From: Actinomycetes bacterium
GTDB lineage: Bacteria; Actinomycetota; Acidimicrobiia; Acidimicrobiales; Palsa-688
Length of the DNA: 5,683 nucleotides
Assembly (NCBI GenBank): GCA_021808425.1
Contig: JAKBBS010000207.1
Coordinates: forward strand, 1-5,683
Direction of reading: 5' to 3'
In this document: positions 1-5,683 of the stretch, piece after piece
How positions within the stretch are numbered: the stretch's first letter is position 1
Layout: every line of letters begins with the position of its first letter
Notes under the pieces: model-generated
Seen by the model: only the letters and a program-made list of their open reading frames with translations
The model's database searches: none
Told to the model about the DNA's origin: nothing
Made by a program: the position numbers and the translations under genes

Positions 1-2
1 GC

Positions 3-1283
3 CTCGAATACGCTTACAACAAGACGTTGCAGGGTCGGCCAGGCCAACTGGTTGAGGTCGTCGACCCGTCAGGCCAGGCTGTCCCGAACGGTGTCATCCG
101 CGACCAACCCCCCGCAGCGGGCGACGATGTCGTGACGACGATCGACAGCGCGCTGCAGTACCAAGCCGAGCAGGCGCTTGCCCAGGCGCTGGTAGCGAGT
201 CACGCGGTGAGCGCTACGGCGGTGGTGGAGGACACGCAAACCGGCGCGCTTCTGGCCGTAGCAGACTTGACCAGACCTGCGAGCACCCAAAATGCGTCGG
301 GCCAGGCACCTGCGGTACCGGTGACGATCGGTTCGGGGGGAAAAATCCTTCCGCGCGGTCAGACGACCAGCGAGATCCAACCGGTTGAATCCACGACTCC
401 GGCCGCGTTCACACAGGTCTACGAGCCGGGGTCCGTGATGAAGCTGGTGACGGTCTCAGCTGCTTTGGCAACTGGCGCCACTACCCCGGATCAAGTTTTC
501 ACGATACCCGGCGCCTATCCGGTCGACGGGGTTTACATTCACGACGCGGAGCCGCATGGCACGGAACTACTCAGCGTTACGGGGATCGTCGCTCAGTCTT
601 CCAATATCGGGGCGACGGAAATCGTGCAGCGCATCGGTGCGCCAACCTACTACCACTACCTCGGAGCCTACGGCTTCGGCACTTCTACACCGGTGCATTT
701 TCCCGGAGAGGCAGCCGGTATTGTCAAACCGGAAGCCACAATCAAACCGGTTGATCTTGCGACGATGTCTTACGGGGAGGGCATCTCGGTTACCACGGCG
801 CAGCTCGCAGCGGCCTACAGCACGATCGCTAACGGCGGGGTTTACGTAGCACCGCACCTTGTGTCGTCGCTGATCGGACCCCACGGTAACACCCACCCGG
901 TTGCACCACCGGCGCCAAGAAGAATCGTGTCGTCGGGTGTCGCTGCGCAGATGTCGTCCATCTTCGAGCAAGTCGTCTCGGCTGGAACCGGCATTTCCGC
1001 TCAGGTGAGCGGCTACGCGGTGGCAGGTAAGACCGGCACGGCGCAGTTCTTGGGTCCGAACGGCTACGTGATGAATCGCACGGACGCCACGTTCGCCGGA
1101 TTTGCGCCTGCTCAGAACCCCCAGTTGGCGATAGTGGTCACCATGTTCGACACTCCCGATTACGGCGCACAGGCCGCAGGACCGGCTTTTGCGACGATCA
1201 TGCGGAATGCTTTGAACGATCTCGGAGTGCCGTCGAGCGGTCCCCAACCCGCAGCTTCCCCGCTCGCCTCGCCGCTTCAGTAG
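3..1283 (+). CDS. FtsI/PBP2-like class B penicillin-binding protein (peptidoglycan D,D-transpeptidase), 5' end cut by the window edge
   Basis: Seen: an open frame enters from the left edge and ends at TAG 1281-1283 (426 residues visible). The TTG at 27 is internal, because the preceding codons (LEYAYNKT) already match the family's conserved 'GLE..YD..L.G..G' stretch. All three penicillin-binding motifs are present, numbered from base 3: SVMK (nucleophile Ser144, Lys147) after YEPG; SSN at 199-201; KTGT at 343-346. FtsI-like blocks LGAYGFG, PGEAAG and IANGGVYVAPHLV also occur. Known for the family: a membrane-anchored periplasmic-side enzyme that cross-links peptidoglycan in septation (FtsI) or elongation (PBP2), working with a SEDS glycosyltransferase. 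Missing here: the N-terminal anchor and most of the pedestal domain. Odd: about 53 residues lie between the strand ending LAVA and the EPGS motif, which seems long; the C-terminus is Pro/Ala/Ser-rich. FtsI-like is favoured over PBP2, but subfamily is not settled. The next gene is not murE, so this is not the classic dcw order. Confidence 0.93.
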   Translation, partial: LEYAYNKTLQGRPGQLVEVVDPSGQAVPNGVIRDQPPAAGDDVVTTIDSALQYQAEQALAQALVASHAVSATAVVEDTQTGALLAVADLTRPASTQNASGQAPAVPVTIGSGGKILPRGQTTSEIQPVESTTPAAFTQVYEPGSVMKLVTVSAALATGATTPDQVFTIPGAYPVDGVYIHDAEPHGTELLSVTGIVAQSSNIGATEIVQRIGAPTYYHYLGAYGFGTSTPVHFPGEAAGIVKPEATIKPVDLATMSYGEGISVTTAQLAAAYSTIANGGVYVAPHLVSSLIGPHGNTHPVAPPAPRRIVSSGVAAQMSSIFEQVVSAGTGISAQVSGYAVAGKTGTAQFLGPNGYVMNRTDATFAGFAPAQNPQLAIVVTMFDTPDYGAQAAGPAFATIMRNALNDLGVPSSGPQPAASPLASPLQ

Positions 1284-1304
1284 ACGGGATGGATCGGCGG
1301 GCGA

Positions 1305-1331
1305 TTTACGTAGGCGGCATGCGGTTAGGCT
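1305..1331 (+). promoter_or_regulatory. weak candidate promoter ahead of the adenosyltransferase gene (possibly near-leaderless transcript)
   Basis: Seen: TTTACG at 1305-1310 (4 of 6 matches to TTGACA) and TAGGCT at 1326-1331 (fits TANNNT), separated by 15 nt. A start about 7 nt past the -10 would lie within a few bases of the ATG at 1342. No clear Shine-Dalgarno precedes that ATG. Known: actinobacteria often use leaderless mRNAs with a TANNNT -10 just before the start codon. The spacer is short and such matches arise by chance, so this is only a suggestion. Confidence 0.2.
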
Positions 1332-1341
1332 CGACGACTCG

Positions 1342-1932
1342 ATGAAGATCTACACCCGCACCGGAGACGACGGCACGACAGGGCTGCTTTACGGCGGCCG
1401 CGTCGCGAAGACGTCGCCGACCATCGAAGCTAACGGCGCAATCGACGAGGCACAAGCCGCGTTGGGGGCTGTGCGCGCCGAGGCTGAGCCGGGATCCGAG
1501 CTCGACGAGATCCTCGTTGGGATCGAACGGGACCTTTACGTGGCGATGGCCGAGGTGGCTACCGCTTCGCAGAACCGGCGCAAGCTCACGGCGGGCTCCA
1601 CGATGGTGAGCCATCAGATGGTCGAGGGTCTGGAAAGGCTAATCGACCGTATCACCCCACGTTTCGCTCCGATCAAGGACTTCGTCGTTCCGGGGGCCAA
1701 CCGGGTTGCGGCAGGCCTTGATGTGGCACGCTCAGTGACAAGACGCGCAGAGAGAGCAGCGATCGTTGCGATGAGCGAGCCGGGCGACCTGGCACCGGGG
1801 GACTCGGCGGACATGTCGCAGAGTCAAGTGGTGGTCTATCTGAACCGCCTTTCCGACCTGCTTTGGACGATGGCGCGATGGCAGGAGGACGGCGACTCCC
1901 TGCTTTCGAGGAAGGCAGGGTCTGCCAAGTGA
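1342..1932 (+). CDS. PduO-type cob(I)yrinic acid a,c-diamide (cob(I)alamin) adenosyltransferase
   Basis: Transfers the 5'-deoxyadenosyl group of ATP to cob(I)alamin or a corrinoid precursor, making coenzyme B12 in the cytoplasm; family members are trimers with ATP bound between subunits. Seen: 196 aa, a normal length. The N-terminal ATP-binding signature KIYTRTGDDGTTGLL starts at residue 2, which fixes the ATG at 1342 as the start. A family-typical GxxDE segment is at 32-36 (GAIDE). The helix with ARSVTRRAER (129-138) carries the conserved Arg/Glu cluster, and NRLSDLLWTMAR (168-179) is the C-terminal family block. This is the PduO/MMAB family, not CobA/BtuR or EutT. Context: 58 nt after the penicillin-binding protein gene; its TGA overlaps the GTG of pepA by 4 nt, suggesting cotranscription and translational coupling. 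Slightly unusual: GLLYGGR where GLLGGGR is common, and IDEAQ where a VDELN-like sequence is common. No B12 synthesis gene is adjacent, so a salvage role or a B12-dependent enzyme elsewhere is likely. Confidence 0.95.
   Translation: MKIYTRTGDDGTTGLLYGGRVAKTSPTIEANGAIDEAQAALGAVRAEAEPGSELDEILVGIERDLYVAMAEVATASQNRRKLTAGSTMVSHQMVEGLERLIDRITPRFAPIKDFVVPGANRVAAGLDVARSVTRRAERAAIVAMSEPGDLAPGDSADMSQSQVVVYLNRLSDLLWTMARWQEDGDSLLSRKAGSAK
1908..1919 (+). promoter_or_regulatory. ribosome binding site supporting the pepA GTG start
   Basis: A purine-rich run, GAGGAAGGCAGG, lies 9-13 nt before the GTG at 1929, inside the end of the adenosyltransferase gene. It favours GTG 1929 over the in-frame TTG 1863 and ATG 1878, neither of which has a comparable site. 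Confidence 0.5.
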
Positions 1933-3473
1933 CCGCTCTTGAAAGCGGCGCGCCGGGCGAGCCACGCAATCTCCGAGTTCCCGCGGCTTCCTTAGCGCGA
2001 CGCATACCGCAGCGCAGGGGTGTCCTTGGCGTCCCGGTGTACGCCGACCTGTCGGTGCCCGAGGGCGGCGGTTTCGAAGTCGACAGGGCCTTTCTAGCGC
2101 AGCGCCGCTTCGAGGGTCGCCCGGGCCAGACACAGGCGTTCCCGTCGCGCGACGGCGGGACGGTCATAGCGGTCGGCGTCGGGCCCAAAGGCGCTGTCAA
2201 CGCTGACGACCTTCGAAAGGCGGCGGCATCGCTCGGCCGCCAGGCAGGCGACTCGCGATTCGTGACGACGACGCTGACGGCTGCATCCGAATCGACCGGA
2301 GGCGATGCAGGCGAGGCGGTAAGGGCGGTAGTCGAGGGTTTCGGCCTCGGCAACTACCGCTACATCGGGGCGCCGGCCTCGCGAAGCCAGCCGGCCCGGG
2401 TCGAGCGCTTGACTGTGGTGAGCGCGGGCAGCGGTGCCGGCGAAGGGCTGCGCAAGGGCCAGGCGTCCGTGGAGGCGGCATGCCGGGCCCGTGACTTGGT
2501 CAACTGCCCCGCCCGGCAGCTGACTCCGCGGGAGCTCAGTCGCCTGGCGGTGCTCGACGGCGAGGAGGCGGGTGTACACGTCGAGGTCTGGGACGAGAAG
2601 CGCATCGCCAAGGAGAAACTCGGCGGCCTTCTAGGTGTGTCCGCGGGCGCATCCGAGCCGCCGCGGCTGATCCGGATGCAATACAGTCCGGACGCGACGT
2701 CCAAGGCCCGCGGCGCGGCCGGGGTGGCATTGAAAGGACACGGCGGAGCGCTTCCTCGGATACATCTGGTGGGGAAAGGGATAACGTTTGATTCGGGCGG
2801 CCTTTCGCTCAAGCCGGCTGCGTCGATGATGACCATGAAAGACGACATGGGCGGCGCTGCCGCAGTGATCTGCGCAACCGTAGCTCTCGCCCGGCTGAAG
2901 GTTCCCGTCGAAGTCGTTACGTGGGTTGCCGCCACAGAGAACATGCCAAGCGGCACGGCGATACACCCTGGCGACGTGCTGACTGCCCGCAACAAAAAGA
3001 CGATCGAGGTGCTGAACACCGACGCCGAAGGTCGCCTCGTACTCGCAGACGCGTTGTCTCTGGCGGTGGAGGAGGAACCAGACGCCATATTGGACGTTGC
3101 GACACTGACGGGTGGCCAGAGAGTCGCCCTCGGTGACAGGGTAGCGGCGGTCATGGGAAGCGACCCGGCGCTCGTCGCCAGAGTCCTCGAAGCCGGGCGC
3201 ACCGTGGGCGAGACATGTTGGGAGCTGCCGCTTCACCGCGGCTACCGCAAACACCTCGACTCGGACGTGGCCGACATCAAGAACGTCGCGCCCGGCCCTG
3301 GCGCCTCAGCGATCATCGCTGGGCTGTTCCTAGCCGAGTTCGCGACCGGTCGGCCTTGGGCACACCTCGACATCGCCGGGCCGGCCTGGGCGGATGTCGA
3401 CGACGGGTGGATCTGCCGGGGCGCAACGGGTTGGGCCACCAGGACGCTGATCGAACTCCTCAGCAGCTGGTAG
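1929..3473 (+). CDS. pepA: leucyl aminopeptidase, M17 family (cytosol aminopeptidase)
   Basis: Cytoplasmic two-metal exopeptidase that removes N-terminal residues, often Leu, from peptides; the family is typically hexameric. Seen: 514 aa from GTG 1929. All family metal and catalytic residues are present: Lys283 and Asp288 in VGKGITFDSGG, catalytic Lys295 in SLKP, Asp306 in KDDMGG, then Asp365, Glu367 and catalytic Arg369 in NTDAEGR. Each is offset by exactly +13 from the Escherichia coli PepA numbering as I recall it (K270, D275, K282, D293, D352, E354, R356), so the core has no net insertion or deletion. The N-terminal domain has the usual VDRAFLAQRRFEGRPGQT block; the C-terminal part has DIKNVAPGPGASAIIAGLFL and HLDIAGPAW. 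Start choice: GTG 1929 forms a GTGA overlap with the upstream stop and has a purine-rich site; the frame stays open back to TTG 1863 and ATG 1878, which would add 22 or 17 residues with no family match. E. coli PepA also acts as a DNA-binding regulator; nothing here tests that. Confidence 0.95.
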   Translation: MTALESGAPGEPRNLRVPAASLARRIPQRRGVLGVPVYADLSVPEGGGFEVDRAFLAQRRFEGRPGQTQAFPSRDGGTVIAVGVGPKGAVNADDLRKAAASLGRQAGDSRFVTTTLTAASESTGGDAGEAVRAVVEGFGLGNYRYIGAPASRSQPARVERLTVVSAGSGAGEGLRKGQASVEAACRARDLVNCPARQLTPRELSRLAVLDGEEAGVHVEVWDEKRIAKEKLGGLLGVSAGASEPPRLIRMQYSPDATSKARGAAGVALKGHGGALPRIHLVGKGITFDSGGLSLKPAASMMTMKDDMGGAAAVICATVALARLKVPVEVVTWVAATENMPSGTAIHPGDVLTARNKKTIEVLNTDAEGRLVLADALSLAVEEEPDAILDVATLTGGQRVALGDRVAAVMGSDPALVARVLEAGRTVGETCWELPLHRGYRKHLDSDVADIKNVAPGPGASAIIAGLFLAEFATGRPWAHLDIAGPAWADVDDGWICRGATGWATRTLIELLSSW

Positions 3474-3488
3474 CACGACAGCTGCTGA
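3460..3488. terminator. candidate bidirectional terminator: 10-bp perfect hairpin between convergent genes
   Basis: Seen: TCAGCAGCTG (3460-3469) is perfectly complementary to CAGCTGCTGA (3479-3488), with a 9-nt loop at 3470-3478 that contains the pepA TAG (3471-3473). A second, imperfect 6-bp stem with one mismatch follows (3497-3502 with 3510-3515, loop TTTTACA). No U-tract follows the first stem directly; TTTT occurs at 3503-3506. The hairpin starts 16 nt past the permease stop on the other strand, so it could serve both operons. Known: many high-GC actinobacterial terminators lack a U-tract. Termination itself is inferred. Confidence 0.45.
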
Positions 3489-3504
3489 TACCCGGCGCCC
3501 GGTT

Positions 3505-4323
3505 TTACACCCGGCGATAAGCGCGTGCTGCCAGCCACGTGAACACTGCGAATATTGCGATCATCCAGGCGAGGCTCTGCCACGCCCCCGATACGAGCGG
3601 GCCGCCGACTGCGAGCGCTCGCAGCTCGTCTATGAACACCGTGAAAGGTTGGTTGCGTGCGAAAGCCTGAAGCCATCCAGGCATGCTCTGAATCGGCACG
3701 AAGGCGGAGCTGACAAAGGTGAGGGGGAACACCCAGATCAGCCCGAACGCTTGCACGGATTCCTCGTCTCGGATCGCGAGGCCGGTGAAGGCCGACACGG
3801 TCGCAACGGCCAGGCCGATCGCCAGGGCGAACACGAACATGGCGATAGCGGGGCCGACCCCGTTGTCAAAACGGAACCCGACGAGGTAGCCGGTGGCGAT
3901 CAGCACGGCAATCGTCAGCGCAAGGCGTATCAGGTCTGCGCCGAGGCGGCCGACGAGGACCGCTGAGCGCGCGATCGGCATCGAACGCAGCCGGTCAATC
4001 GAGCCCTTCTGCAGTTCCTGCGCGAGCGATATCGCCGTCGAGAAACTGGTGAACCCGCAGGTCTGGCCGATGATGCCGGGCATCAGGTAGTTCACGTAGC
4101 CGCCCTTTACAGCGACATGGATCGCGCCGCCGAATACGTAGCGGAAGAGCAGCATGAACATCACGGGCTGGATCACGGTGAAGACGATGTAGGCAGGAGT
4201 CCGAACCCACCGAAGGAGGTTCTGGTGCATGAGGGTTCCCGAGTCGACAACCGCCCAGCGCAAACGCTGCAGAGGACCGACTTGGCCTCGGGGGGCCGCT
4301 AGGGTGGCTGCAGCTTGGCTCAT
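3505..4323 (-). CDS. ABC-2 type transporter permease, DrrB-like
   Basis: Membrane subunit of an ABC exporter, expected to dimerise and pair with the ATPase encoded just upstream. Seen: 272 aa, normal for the family. A basic N-terminal tail (about 1-43) precedes about six hydrophobic segments, roughly 44-66, 76-100, 130-150, 157-182, 193-213 and 248-266. The cytoplasmic coupling element ELQKGSIDRLRSMPIARS lies at 103-120, and the NQPFTVFIDELRALAVGGP block typical of DrrB-type permeases at 224-242. The protein ends in Arg-rich ARAYRRV. Start: ATG 4323 overlaps the ATPase stop as ATGA, with GGAGGA six nt upstream. Known: DrrB-type permeases export drugs, glycolipids, polyketides or cell-envelope components; sequence alone does not give the substrate. 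No resistance or biosynthetic gene is visible beside it, so naming it drug resistance would be over-reading. Confidence 0.93.
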   Translation of the reverse strand: MSQAAATLAAPRGQVGPLQRLRWAVVDSGTLMHQNLLRWVRTPAYIVFTVIQPVMFMLLFRYVFGGAIHVAVKGGYVNYLMPGIIGQTCGFTSFSTAISLAQELQKGSIDRLRSMPIARSAVLVGRLGADLIRLALTIAVLIATGYLVGFRFDNGVGPAIAMFVFALAIGLAVATVSAFTGLAIRDEESVQAFGLIWVFPLTFVSSAFVPIQSMPGWLQAFARNQPFTVFIDELRALAVGGPLVSGAWQSLAWMIAIFAVFTWLAARAYRRV

Positions 4324-5288
4324 TTGGAGTCCTCCGAGTTCGCGCTAGCGGCGTGGCCGGTGAGGGTCAGGAATACGTCGTCGAGCGATGGCCTGTGTGT
4401 CGCCAACCCCACGACTCGAATCCCGGCCTGGTCGAGGAGGCGCACCGCGTCGATGAGGGCCTGCGAGCCGCGCCGGCCGATCCGTACTGTCACCCGGGAG
4501 TTCGCTCTGTCGACGACAGGCGGTGAGTCCGACAGCGCAGCCACGCAGCGGCCCGCCTCGTCGAGCATGGAGCGGTCCGGGACTTCGAAGTCGATCACGT
4601 CGCCGCCGACCTGGTCTTTTAACGAATCGGAGGTGCCCGAGGCGATGACGGTCCCGTGGTCGATCACCACGATCTGATCGGCCAGCTCGTCGGCCTCTTC
4701 CAAGTACTGGGTGGTGAGAAGAAGTGTCGTTCCCCCAGCGACGAGGTCGCGGATCACCGACCACATCCCGAGGCGGCTCCTCGGATCGAGACCCGTGGTC
4801 GGCTCGTCCAAGAAGAGGACCGGAGGCTCGGCGACGAGGCTTGCAGCGAGGTCCAGCCGGCGCTGCATGCCCCCTGAATAGGTCTTCGCCTGGCGATCGG
4901 CGGCGTCAGCGAGGTCGAAGCGCTCGAGGAGCTCGCTCGCCCGCTCGCGGCATCGACTGCGGGGAAGGTGGTAGAGGCGCCCGGTGAACTCCAGGTTCTC
5001 CCGGCCGGTCAACTCGTCCCGGATGGCGGCGGACTGTCCTGCAAGGCCGATCAGGTGACGCACGGCGTCCGGCTCGCGCACGACGTCACGACCCTCGATG
5101 ATCGCCCGGCCGGAGTCGGGGCGAAGGAGGGTCGTCATGATCCGCACGGCCGTCGTCTTGCCGGCGCCGTTCGGACCGAGAAGGCCGAGGACGGTGCCGT
5201 GCGGGACTTCCAGGTCGACGCCGCAGAGCGCCTCCACGGAGCCGAACGACTTGCCGAGACGCTCGACGAGGATTGCCGATTCGCTCAC
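4320..5288 (-). CDS. ABC transporter ATP-binding protein, DrrA family, with C-terminal DUF4162-type domain
   Basis: Nucleotide-binding subunit that powers the ABC-2 permease encoded downstream. Seen, numbered from TTG 5297: Walker A GPNGAGKTT (41-49), Q-loop Gln88, signature SGGMQ (141-145), Walker B VLFLDE (160-165) followed by PTTGLD, then TTQYLEEADELAD (195-207). The switch-position histidine is replaced by Gln197; this TTQY form is, to my knowledge, typical of DrrA relatives and should not be read as inactivation. The last ~90 residues form the accessory domain, ending in RPSLDDVFLTLTG. Start: GTG 5288 (MSESAILVERL, 322 aa) is preferred over the in-frame TTG 5297 (325 aa) because GTG is the commoner start; neither has a good Shine-Dalgarno, so this is open. 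Context: 9-18 nt after the GH15-like stop and 4-nt overlap with the permease, so probably one operon. Substrate unknown. Confidence 0.94.
   Translation of the reverse strand: MSESAILVERLGKSFGSVEALCGVDLEVPHGTVLGLLGPNGAGKTTAVRIMTTLLRPDSGRAIIEGRDVVREPDAVRHLIGLAGQSAAIRDELTGRENLEFTGRLYHLPRSRCRERASELLERFDLADAADRQAKTYSGGMQRRLDLAASLVAEPPVLFLDEPTTGLDPRSRLGMWSVIRDLVAGGTTLLLTTQYLEEADELADQIVVIDHGTVIASGTSDSLKDQVGGDVIDFEVPDRSMLDEAGRCVAALSDSPPVVDRANSRVTVRIGRRGSQALIDAVRLLDQAGIRVVGLATHRPSLDDVFLTLTGHAASANSEDSK
4330..4335 (-). promoter_or_regulatory. ribosome binding site of the permease gene
   Basis: GGAGGA on the minus strand, six nt before ATG 4323, lies within the last codons of the ATPase gene. It is the strongest Shine-Dalgarno sequence I see in the window and, with the ATGA overlap, supports coupled translation of the two transporter subunits. 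Confidence 0.8.
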
Positions 5289-5306
5289 CGGATGCAAGTT
5301 ACCGGA

Positions 5307-5681
5307 TCAACGGGGGCCGCCTGACAAGGCTACCGCCGCTTCGAGCAGGGCGACAGCCGCCGGAGCGTATGCAAGGTTGCCGAAGGTGACCCCGGACGCC
5401 GGGTCCGCAGTCTCGGCCAGCACACCGGGACCGCTTCTCGAGATCGTCCCTACGGCAGCCTCCATACGTTCGTGCGCGTCTTCCCATCGCCGCAGTAACG
5501 CTAAGGCCCTGACCGCCAGGAAGGTCGCTTCGAGGTCGGGGAGGTCGGGGCCGGGAATGCCGTCGTTGAACTTCTCGGAGTACCTGTGAACGAGAAGTCC
5601 GGAACTGAGGCGAAGCAGTGTCCGCTCGACGGTGGCCGCTACCACCGGGTGGTCCGCCGGCCACGGTCCCTCCCACGCCAC
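5307..5681 (-). CDS. GH15-like (glucoamylase/trehalase-type) protein, C-terminal 125 residues only; cut by the window edge
   Basis: Seen: a frame enters from the right edge and stops at TGA 5309-5307. The GTG at 5681 is probably an internal Val. The visible part follows the pattern of the last helices of bacterial GH15 (alpha/alpha)6-barrel proteins: DHPVVAATVERTLLRL, then HRYSEKFNDGIPG, LEATFLAVRALALLRRWEDAHERM, and GVLAETADPASGVTFGNLAYAP. The Glu in GVLAET falls where family members carry the general-base Glu of the 'GLL.EE.DP.TG..LGNFPQAFSH' block. Known: GH15 enzymes hydrolyse alpha-glucosidic links in starch, oligosaccharides or trehalose by an inverting mechanism. Odd: the usual NFPQAFSH run is replaced by NLAYAPAAV, and a PDLPDL repeat sits just before the EATF block. 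Such divergence may mean altered specificity or a non-catalytic relative. The recognition is by remembered pattern, not a search; another (alpha/alpha)6-barrel family is possible. The catalytic acid would lie outside the window. Confidence 0.55.
   Translation of the reverse strand: MAWEGPWPADHPVVAATVERTLLRLSSGLLVHRYSEKFNDGIPGPDLPDLEATFLAVRALALLRRWEDAHERMEAAVGTISRSGPGVLAETADPASGVTFGNLAYAPAAVALLEAAVALSGGPR
5532..5549. repeat. 9-bp perfect tandem duplication inside the GH15-like gene
   Basis: GAGGTCGGG occurs twice head to tail (5532-5540 and 5541-5549). It keeps the frame and encodes the PDL-PDL repeat on the minus strand. Confidence 0.8.
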
Positions 5682-5683
5682 TG

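Noticed and set aside
741..755. Near-palindrome around AACCGGTT (745-752) as a possible operator
   Set aside because: It is inside conserved PBP coding sequence, needs a bulged base to extend beyond 8 bp, and has no neighbouring promoter.
567..1247. Long antisense open frame (226 codons) opposite the penicillin-binding protein gene
   Set aside because: It lies wholly opposite a gene with all three catalytic motifs, its translation is Arg/Ser/His-rich with no recognisable domain, and such shadows are expected at this base composition.
1284..1341. Cobalamin riboswitch ahead of the adenosyltransferase gene
   Set aside because: Only 58 nt are available, far less than a cobalamin riboswitch needs, and no B12-box-like sequence was seen.
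1863..1928. N-terminal extension of pepA from TTG 1863 or ATG 1878
   Set aside because: It would sit inside the adenosyltransferase gene, lacks a ribosome site and adds residues without family match; GTG 1929 fits the overlap and site better.
1673..2353. Antisense open frame (226 codons) across the adenosyltransferase-pepA junction
   Set aside because: The product is Pro/Ser/Arg-rich and low-complexity, and it opposes two clear genes; no ribosome site or family match was seen.
2360..3202. Antisense open frame (280 codons) opposite pepA
   Set aside because: It covers the invariant metal-site region of pepA and its translation is Ser/Arg/Pro-rich without a domain; a high-GC shadow.
4968..5589. 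Plus-strand open frames of 118 and 163 codons opposite the ATPase and GH15-like genes
   Set aside because: They mirror the Walker A region and the GH15-like frame; composition and lack of motifs mark them as shadows.
5299..5676. A second minus-strand frame of 125 codons at the right edge
   Set aside because: It overlaps the GH15-like frame almost completely, is Arg/Gly-rich and shows no family pattern, whereas the chosen frame does.

Overview
The window is a compact, high-GC bacterial chromosomal segment. Codon third positions are G/C-rich, GTG/TTG starts occur, and genes overlap by 4 nt. The ABC transporter is of the actinobacterial DrrAB type. Together these suggest an actinomycete-type bacterium (Actinomycetota), possibly a lineage far from Streptomyces and Mycobacterium. 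This placement is inferred from gene style; no rRNA or other marker is present.

Layout: six protein genes in two convergent blocks. The + block (1-3473) holds the C-terminal part of an FtsI/PBP2-like class B penicillin-binding protein (cut by the left edge), a PduO-type cob(I)alamin adenosyltransferase, and an M17 leucyl aminopeptidase (PepA). The last two overlap by 4 nt (GTGA). The - block (5683-3505) is read from the right edge. It holds the C-terminal part of a GH15-like (glucoamylase/trehalase-type) protein, then a DrrA-type ABC ATPase 9-18 nt downstream, then an ABC-2 (DrrB-type) permease overlapping the ATPase by 4 nt (ATGA). The blocks meet tail to tail in a 31-nt gap. A 10-bp perfect inverted repeat sits there, with the pepA stop codon in its loop.

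How the genes work together: the ATPase and permease almost certainly form one exporter (two NBDs plus two TMDs), with unknown substrate. The GH15-like gene is probably cotranscribed with it, but no functional link is shown. In the + block, cell-wall transpeptidation, cobalamin adenosylation and peptide turnover have no obvious common pathway, so this looks like a housekeeping gene string rather than a dedicated system.

There are no tRNA or rRNA genes, CRISPR arrays, insertion sequences, integrases or origins that I can see, and no intergenic stretch exceeds about 60 nt. I found no convincing undescribed system; the points worth a second look are modest and listed as findings.
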